DNA of 64,000 bases from contig CAVTFG010000019.1 in the NCBI GenBank assembly GCA_963734015.1, positions 62,001 through 126,000 on the forward strand, read 5' to 3'. Below, one piece after another: positions 59,125-64,000 of this stretch. A model generated the notes under the pieces. It ran no database searches. It worked only from the letters and a program-made list of their open reading frames with translations, and had not been told where the DNA came from. The number at the start of each line of letters is the position of its first letter. The stretch's first letter is position 1. Both the position numbers and the translations under genes were made by a program. Source of the stretch: JALZKA01 sp963734015. GTDB taxonomy: Bacteria > Actinomycetota > Thermoleophilia > Solirubrobacterales > 70-9.

Positions 59125-60567
59125 TTGGCGACCGCAATTGCAAGCAAGCTGCAGAACTTCATCGACGGGGCGTTCGTCGATCCGGCCGACGGGGGCGCCG
59201 AGGACGTCATCAACCCCTCCACGGGGGAGGTGATCGCCCAGGCGCCGCTCTCGAGCGCCGAGGACATCGACCGCGCCGTGATGGCAGCGCGCAAGGCGTT
59301 CGATTCGTGGTCGCGGACCACGCCGCGGGACCGGTCCGAGATGCTGCTGAAGCTCGCCGACGCGATCCTCGAGCACGGCGACGAGTTCGCCGACCTCGAG
59401 TCCGCCGACGCCGGCAAGCCCCGCCAGGCGTTCGTGGACGAGGAGCTCGAGATGTGCGCGGACAACCTGCGGTTCTTCGCCGGCGCGGCCCGCAACCTCG
59501 AGGGCAAGTCGGCCGGCGAGTACGCCGAGGGGCGCACCTCGTTCATCCGCCGCGAGGCCGTCGGCGTCGCGGCGCAGATCACGCCGTGGAACTACCCGCT
59601 GATGATGGCCATGTGGAAGATCGGCCCCGCGTTCGCCGCCGGCTGCACCTCGGTGCTGAAGCCGGCCGAGAACACGCCGCTCTCGACCTTCAAGCTCGCC
59701 CAGGTCGCGGCGGAGATCCTCCCGCCCGGCGTCCTCAACGTGGTCGGTGGGCACGGGGAGCCGGCCGGCGCCTCCCTCGTCACCCATCCCGAGGTGGACA
59801 TGGTCTCGCTGACCGGTTCGCCCGAGACCGGGAAGTGGATCGCCAAGGCCGCGTCCGACACCCTCAAGCGGGTCCATCTCGAGCTGGGCGGGAAGGCGCC
59901 GGTGATCGTCTTCGACGACGTGGAGCTCGAGACCGCCCTCGAGACGATCGCGGGTACCGCCCTGTTCAACGCCGGTCAGGACTGCACCGCAGCGACCCGC
60001 ATCCTCGCCGGGCCGAAGGTCTACGACGACGTGGTGGGCGGTCTGGTGGAGGAGGCCCAGGGCTACAGGATCGGGGACCTCGACGATCCCGAGACGACGC
60101 TCGGGCCGGTGATCTCCGAGCGGCAGCGGGAGCGGATCGAGGGCTTCTTCGAGCGCAAGCCCGGGCACGCGGAGATCGTGACCGGCGGCAGGCAGGCCGA
60201 CCGGCCCGGGTTCTACATTGAGCCGACAGTGGTCGCGAACCTGGAGCAGGACGACGAAATGGTCCAGAACGAGATCTTCGGACCGGTCATGACCGTCCAG
60301 CGGTTCGACGACGAGGCCAAGGCGATCGAGTGGGCGAACGGCACCCGTTACGGGCTGGCCGCATCGGTCTGGACTCGCGACGTCGGCCGTGCGCACAGGG
60401 TGGCGAACGCCCTGCGGTTCGGGGCCGTGTGGATCAACGACCACATCACGATGGCATCAGAGATGCCGCACGGCGGCTACAAGCAGTCAGGTTATGGCAA
60501 GGACATGTCGATGTATTCGGTAGAGGACTACACGAACATCAAGCATGTAATGGTCAATCTCGAGTAG
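59125..60567 (+). CDS. aldehyde dehydrogenase, gamma-aminobutyraldehyde/betaine aldehyde type
   Basis: 480 residues: TPWNYPLMMAMWKIGPAFAAGCTSVLKPAENTP, SLTGSPETGKWIA, general base in HLELGGKAPVIVF, catalytic Cys in LFNAGQDCTAATRI, and PHGGYKQSGYGKDMSMYSVEDYTNIKHVM at the C terminus. That C-terminal sequence is characteristic of gamma-aminobutyraldehyde dehydrogenase (PatD/YdcW), which makes GABA from putrescine-derived aminobutyraldehyde. The TTG start follows AGGGGAG. Confidence 0.88.
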   Translation: MATAIASKLQNFIDGAFVDPADGGAEDVINPSTGEVIAQAPLSSAEDIDRAVMAARKAFDSWSRTTPRDRSEMLLKLADAILEHGDEFADLESADAGKPRQAFVDEELEMCADNLRFFAGAARNLEGKSAGEYAEGRTSFIRREAVGVAAQITPWNYPLMMAMWKIGPAFAAGCTSVLKPAENTPLSTFKLAQVAAEILPPGVLNVVGGHGEPAGASLVTHPEVDMVSLTGSPETGKWIAKAASDTLKRVHLELGGKAPVIVFDDVELETALETIAGTALFNAGQDCTAATRILAGPKVYDDVVGGLVEEAQGYRIGDLDDPETTLGPVISERQRERIEGFFERKPGHAEIVTGGRQADRPGFYIEPTVVANLEQDDEMVQNEIFGPVMTVQRFDDEAKAIEWANGTRYGLAASVWTRDVGRAHRVANALRFGAVWINDHITMASEMPHGGYKQSGYGKDMSMYSVEDYTNIKHVMVNLE

Positions 60568-60582
60568 AAACCGCGGGGGTTG

Positions 60583-61200
60583 ATGGGAAACCGGGGTACG
60601 CGAGCCGGGGGGCGAACCGAAAACGAAATCGATGAGCGGCTGCTGACCGCCGCGAGTCAGGTGATCCGCGAAGCGGGCTGCGAGGGCCTGACGCGGGAGG
60701 CCGTGGCGGCGCGCGCGGGCGTGCCCGCGGACGAGGTGCCCGAGCCCTGGGACCTCTTTGCGGGAGTGATCCGGCACGACGAGGCCCAGTTCAACGCGAT
60801 CGTCGACAAGGCGGTCGCCGCGACGACGGTCCCGACCGAGCAGGTGCTCGCCCTGATCGAGGCGTGCGTGAACGACTTCGACTGGACCTACTGGATCGAG
60901 CTCTGGAGCCTGGCCCTGCGGGACGAACGGGCGCGAGAGCTGCGCGAGGAGCTCGACGGCAACTTCCGCATGCGCCTCGAGAAGCTGATCCAGGATGGGC
61001 GCGAATCGGGTGAGTTCGACGTGCCCGACCCGGCCTCGACGGCGATCGCGATCGCGACGTTGATCGACTCGCTCGCGGTCGACGCCACCCTTCGCGACGA
61101 CACGGTCTCACCCAACTACATGTTCGGGGCGTCCGCGTCGGTCGCGAGCCGCCTGCTGGGCGCCGAGCTGAAGATCCGAAACCGGCTGGACGATGTCTGA
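60583..61200 (+). CDS. TetR-family transcriptional regulator 1
   Basis: 205 residues: N-terminal helix-turn-helix (DERLLTAASQVIREAGCEGLTREAVAARAGV) and a C-terminal ligand domain with DFDWTYWIELWSLALRDERARELREEL. The residues after the first helices (PADEVPEPWDLFAGVIRHDEAQF) lack the usual YYHF recognition sequence, so DNA recognition may differ. It overlaps the second TetR gene by 8 bp. The C-terminal halves of the two are clearly paralogous. Confidence 0.8.
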   Translation: MGNRGTRAGGRTENEIDERLLTAASQVIREAGCEGLTREAVAARAGVPADEVPEPWDLFAGVIRHDEAQFNAIVDKAVAATTVPTEQVLALIEACVNDFDWTYWIELWSLALRDERARELREELDGNFRMRLEKLIQDGRESGEFDVPDPASTAIAIATLIDSLAVDATLRDDTVSPNYMFGASASVASRLLGAELKIRNRLDDV

Positions 61201-61777
61201 TTCGCCGCCGAGAGTCCGCTGGGACGCCGTTGTGCAGGTGGCCGCGCGCCAGATCCGGGAGGAGGGGATCGGGAGCCTCGACCTGGCCGAGATCGCCGGC
61301 GAGCTGGACGTGGCGCCCGAGGCCGTCACGTACTGGTTCGGGGACGAGACCGAGGTGCTGATCTCGGTCATGCAGATCCGCCAGCGCTGGTTCCTCGATC
61401 AGGCCGACGCAAGGTTCGCGAAGCTCCCCACGCACGCGGAGCGGCTGAAGGCGCTGATCGATCTCTGCGTCGCGGACTACGACGTGGCCTATTGGATCGA
61501 GCTCTGGAAGCTCGGCCTGCGCGACGGGCGCGCCCGCGCCGCGCGGCAAACCCTGCGCGGCGCCTATCGAGACCTGTTCGCGCGCATGATCCGGGGCGGA
61601 CAGCGGAACGGCGAGTTCGCCCAGGTCTCGCCCGACCAGGTGGCGCTGGTCCTGGTCTCGCTCGTGGTCGGGCTCTCGGTCGATGTCACCGTGAGCGATC
61701 CGAGCCGGGCCGAGAGGATGCGCGCCGTCCTCACCGAGGTCAGCGAGCGGCTCCTCGATGTAGAGCTCCCGAGCTAG
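61193..61777 (+). CDS. TetR-family transcriptional regulator 2
   Basis: 194 residues: helix-turn-helix VVQVAARQIREEGIGSLDLAEIAGELDVAPEAVTYWFGDETEVL, then a ligand domain with DYDVAYWIELWKLGLRDGRARAARQTLRG, closely matching the same stretch of regulator 1. Tandem, overlapping and probably co-expressed, the two may form a heterodimer. The likely target is the polyamine cluster or the divergent aminotransferase at 63535. Confidence 0.83.
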   Translation: MSDSPPRVRWDAVVQVAARQIREEGIGSLDLAEIAGELDVAPEAVTYWFGDETEVLISVMQIRQRWFLDQADARFAKLPTHAERLKALIDLCVADYDVAYWIELWKLGLRDGRARAARQTLRGAYRDLFARMIRGGQRNGEFAQVSPDQVALVLVSLVVGLSVDVTVSDPSRAERMRAVLTEVSERLLDVELPS

Positions 61778-63468
61778 GTCGCGATGCGCGAGCGGCGGCG
61801 CAGGCGCCGGAACCGCCGGTCGCGCAGGATCCGACGGGCGGCGTTGTGACCCGAAGCCGCCATGACTCCGCCGCCGGGATGGGTGCCGGCGCCGCAGAGG
61901 TAGAGGCCGTCCACCGGCGTCGCGTACTGCGCGATCGCGGGGGCGGGGCGCATGAAGGCCATCTGGTCGAGGCCCTGCTCGCCCTGGAAGATCGAGCCGT
62001 CCACGAGTCCGAAGATCCGCTCGAGATCGGGCGGGGCCAGAACCTCGCGTTCGAGGATCGCGTCGGGCACGTTCGGGGCGTAGCGAGCGAGGTGCTCGAC
62101 GCAGGCGTCGGCGTACCGTTCGCGGGCATCGCCGGCCCATGCCTCTTCCGAGGGCGGGCCGTACTGCGTGAACATCGTCATCACGAAGCGGCCGTCGTCC
62201 GTGAGCGAGGCGTCGACCGCCGACGGGAGCTCCGCCTCGACATAGGGGTTCTCCGCGGGGCGTCCGAGCGTCGCGTCCTGCCAGGCTCGCTCGAGGTAGT
62301 CGATCGACGGGCAGAGGTTGACGCCGGTGGTCAGGAGCAGGCCGGCCTCCTCGGGGCTGACGCCCTCGTAGCGCGGCGCCTCGGAGAGCACCATGTTGAT
62401 CTTCACCGACCCGCCGCGCGTTCGATAGCGGCGCATGTCGCCGGCGACCTCCGCCGGGAAGTGCTCCTCGCCCGCGAGGTCGAGGATCGTGGTCTTCGGG
62501 TGAGCGCCCGACGCCACGATCGGCGCGTGCAGGGACTCGCCGTTGGTCAAGGTCACACCCACGGCGCGTCCGTCGCGGATGTCGATCGACGCGACCTCGG
62601 CCTCGGTGCGGATCGTCGCGCCGGCCGCCTCGGCCGAGCGGGCGAGCGCCTGCGAGATCGCACCCATGCCGCCCATCACCTGTCCCCAGGCGCCGGAGAC
62701 TCCGTCCAGCTCGCCGAGCGCGTGGTGGAGAAGGTTGTACGCGGTGCCCGGGGTCCGGGGCCCCGCCCAGACGCCGACGACGCCCGTCGACGCAAGGGAT
62801 CCCTTGACCCCGTCGAGCTCGAAGTAGTCGTCGAGCAGATCGCCCACCGACATCGTGAAGATCCGGACCAGCTCGTGCAGCTCGCGGCGGCCGAGGCCCG
62901 CGGCGCGACCGGCGTCGCGAAGCAAGGAGGCGAGGTCGCCGGGGCGCTTGGACCCGAGGGCGGGCGCCTCGCGCAGCAGCATCGGGCGGAGGAAATCGGC
63001 GGCGCGCATGAGCAGCGCCTCGAACTCGGGATAGGCGGCCGCATCGGCAGCGGACTGGCGCGCGATGGACTCGGAGGTGCGGTCGGTCTCGTCGAAGAAG
63101 AAGATCGGTCCGTCGCCGGTGAGCGCAGCGTAGGCGGGGTTGAGCGGGACCGCGCGATAGCCGTAGTCGTGGAGGCGCAGATCGCGAACGACCTTCGGCT
63201 GCAGCATCGAGACGACGTAGGAGGCGCGGGAGACGCGGGCGCCCGGCCAAACCTCTTCCGTCACGCAGGCGCCGCCGAGGATGTGCCTCCGCTCGAGCAC
63301 GCAGACGTCGAGCCCGCCACGGGCGAGATATGCGGCCGTGGTCAGGCCGTTGTGGCCACCGCCGACGACGATCGCGTCGAAGTTGCGCCGGCCCCCCGTG
63401 GACGTGGCCGGCTGGCCGTTGGTGCTGACGGGCGGAGTTTTCGTGGCGGTGGCTTCCATGCGCGGCAC
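61774..63468 (-). CDS. phytoene-desaturase-like NAD(P)/FAD oxidoreductase (PYROXD2-like, second copy)
   Basis: 564 residues with DAIVVGGGHNGLTTAAYLARGGLDVCVLERRHILGGACVTEE near residue 32, GVWAGPRTPGTAYNLLHHALGELDGVSGAWGQVMGGMGAIS in the middle and the C-terminal YLCGAGTHPGGGVMAASGHNAARRIL. It aligns along its whole length with the gene at 43678-45273. It is divergent from the second aminotransferase (67 bp apart), which points to joint control. Its substrate is unknown. Confidence 0.82.
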   Translation of the reverse strand: MPRMEATATKTPPVSTNGQPATSTGGRRNFDAIVVGGGHNGLTTAAYLARGGLDVCVLERRHILGGACVTEEVWPGARVSRASYVVSMLQPKVVRDLRLHDYGYRAVPLNPAYAALTGDGPIFFFDETDRTSESIARQSAADAAAYPEFEALLMRAADFLRPMLLREAPALGSKRPGDLASLLRDAGRAAGLGRRELHELVRIFTMSVGDLLDDYFELDGVKGSLASTGVVGVWAGPRTPGTAYNLLHHALGELDGVSGAWGQVMGGMGAISQALARSAEAAGATIRTEAEVASIDIRDGRAVGVTLTNGESLHAPIVASGAHPKTTILDLAGEEHFPAEVAGDMRRYRTRGGSVKINMVLSEAPRYEGVSPEEAGLLLTTGVNLCPSIDYLERAWQDATLGRPAENPYVEAELPSAVDASLTDDGRFVMTMFTQYGPPSEEAWAGDARERYADACVEHLARYAPNVPDAILEREVLAPPDLERIFGLVDGSIFQGEQGLDQMAFMRPAPAIAQYATPVDGLYLCGAGTHPGGGVMAASGHNAARRILRDRRFRRLRRRSRIAT

Positions 63469-63486
63469 CCTAGCACAATAATGTGA

Positions 63487-63502
63487 TTGACTACAAGGTC
63501 AA
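63487..63502. promoter_or_regulatory. candidate operator between the oxidoreductase and second aminotransferase
   Basis: TTGAC-TACAAG-GTCAA is a perfect 5-bp inverted repeat with a 6-bp spacer in a short, AT-richer divergent promoter region. CACA-ATAA-TGTG overlaps just upstream (about 63474-63485). Size and place suit a TetR-type dimer, such as the products of 60583-61777. Confidence 0.45.
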
Positions 63503-63534
63503 CAACCACCCGAAAACCCGAAAGCAGGCAAGAG

Positions 63535-64000
63535 ATGACCGATCACCAGGCACTCGCGAAGGCGCATCTGATGCTCCACTTCAGCGACATGGCGGCCTAC
63601 GCCGAGCGCCCGATCCCGATCATCGAGCGCGGCGAGGGCTGCCGGGTGATCGACGACGCGGGCAACCGCTACATCGACGGCCTCTCCGGCCTCTATTGCA
63701 CGAACCTCGGCCACTCGTACGGGGACGAGCTGGGCCGCGCGGCCCACGAGCAGATGCGCGCGCTGCCGTTCACCAGCAACTGGACCGTCGCGCACCCGCG
63801 CTCGATCGAGCTCGCCGCCCGCATCGCGGACCTCGCGCCCGCCGGGCTCGAGCGCGTGTTCTTCACCTCCGGCGGCTCCGAGGCCGTCGAGTCCGCGTGG
63901 AAGCTGGCGCTTCAGTATCACCAGGCGAACGGCGAGCCCGGGCGCCGCAAGGCGATCGCGCGCAAGGACGCGTATCACGGGGTGACGCTGGGCGCCCTCT
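63535..64000 (+). CDS. class III aminotransferase, partial (paralogue of the gene at 54915)
   Basis: The first 155 residues are visible before the window ends. Reading from ATG 63535 they include AYAERPIPIIERGEG, NRYIDGLSGLYCTNLGHSYGDEL, PFTSNWTVAHPRSIELAARIADLAP, VFFTSGGSEAVESAWKLALQYH and RKDAYHGVTLGAL. These match the aminotransferase at 54915 segment by segment (YLDGLSGLFCCNAGHG, TNWSYAHPRAIELATRIANLAPG). It is another omega-amino:pyruvate-type transaminase, perhaps for a different polyamine. The PLP lysine is beyond the window. Confidence 0.88.
   Translation, partial: MTDHQALAKAHLMLHFSDMAAYAERPIPIIERGEGCRVIDDAGNRYIDGLSGLYCTNLGHSYGDELGRAAHEQMRALPFTSNWTVAHPRSIELAARIADLAPAGLERVFFTSGGSEAVESAWKLALQYHQANGEPGRRKAIARKDAYHGVTLGAL

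Noticed and set aside
60791..63250. An 819-codon open frame on the minus strand spanning the TetR genes and the oxidoreductase
   Set aside because: It is a frame-shadow of the oxidoreductase on the same strand and antisense of the TetR genes; composition is almost all Arg, Pro, Gly and Ala.
1..64000. tRNA, rRNA, CRISPR arrays, insertion sequences, prophage or toxin-antitoxin genes
   Set aside because: I looked for CCA-adjacent cloverleaf patterns, regularly spaced repeats, transposase or integrase motifs and found none; the gene order is ordinary housekeeping and catabolic chromosome.

Overview
The window is GC-rich chromosomal DNA with dense, short-spaced operons and many GTG or TTG starts. 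The gene content points to a free-living Actinomycetota. Markers are a resuscitation-promoting-factor-like transglycosylase, a SigB/SigF-type sigma factor with its anti-sigma partners, an F420-type luciferase-like oxidoreductase, PucR and CHAD proteins, and 11-bp-period Pho boxes. The style resembles Thermoleophilia (Solirubrobacterales or Gaiellales), but no marker here fixes the class. I saw no rRNA, tRNA, CRISPR array, phage or insertion sequence.

Layout. 0-4 kb: rlmN, an MFS exporter, a GlsB-type membrane protein, a phosphoesterase and an MpaB-like (DUF2236) protein, all on the minus strand. 3.9-10 kb: a carbohydrate ABC importer followed by a PfkB sugar kinase, with a ParB-like gene between them. 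10.1-16 kb: a zinc-uptake block (YibE/F, Fur/Zur regulator, ZnuB, ZnuC and a ZnuB-ZnuA fusion) and a lipoate-protein ligase. 16-21 kb: Rpf-like protein, SpoIIM-like protein, two crotonases, an HD hydrolase and UppP. 21-40 kb: a phosphate island with two winged-helix regulators, pstSCAB-phoU, ppx, two CHAD genes, a PHP-glycosyltransferase and ppk. Five Pho boxes lie in front of these genes, so the whole stretch looks like one phosphate-starvation and polyphosphate regulon. 40-50 kb: an MBL hydrolase, an FAD oxidase, dinB, an operon with two aldehyde dehydrogenases and a PYROXD2-like oxidoreductase, then a SigB-type stress module. 50.5-64 kb: potABCD for polyamine uptake, divergent from a polyamine-degradation cluster of pyruvate-type aminotransferases, alanine dehydrogenase, an aldehyde dehydrogenase, a PucR regulator and two TetR regulators.

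How it fits together. Polyamines imported by PotABCD can be transaminated to aminoaldehydes. Pyruvate would be the amino acceptor, alanine dehydrogenase would recycle the alanine, and the aldehyde dehydrogenase would oxidise the product to GABA. In the phosphate island PstSCAB imports phosphate, Ppk stores it as polyphosphate, Ppx and the CHAD proteins handle the polymer, and the Pho-boxed glycosyltransferase may make phosphorus-free glycolipids.

The most unusual signals are three. (1) Tiny 18-codon ORFs in two recurrent sequence types sit exactly between stop and start codons of neighbouring genes, and a related copy is fused in frame inside a coding gene. (2) A zinc permease is fused to its solute-binding lipoprotein with an intact lipobox at the junction. 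(3) CHAD half-domains are split between two translationally coupled genes. At least a dozen apparent frameshifts, nearly all single-base insertions and mostly between 7.1 and 10.2 kb, suggest local sequence errors; they affect several annotations and are flagged.
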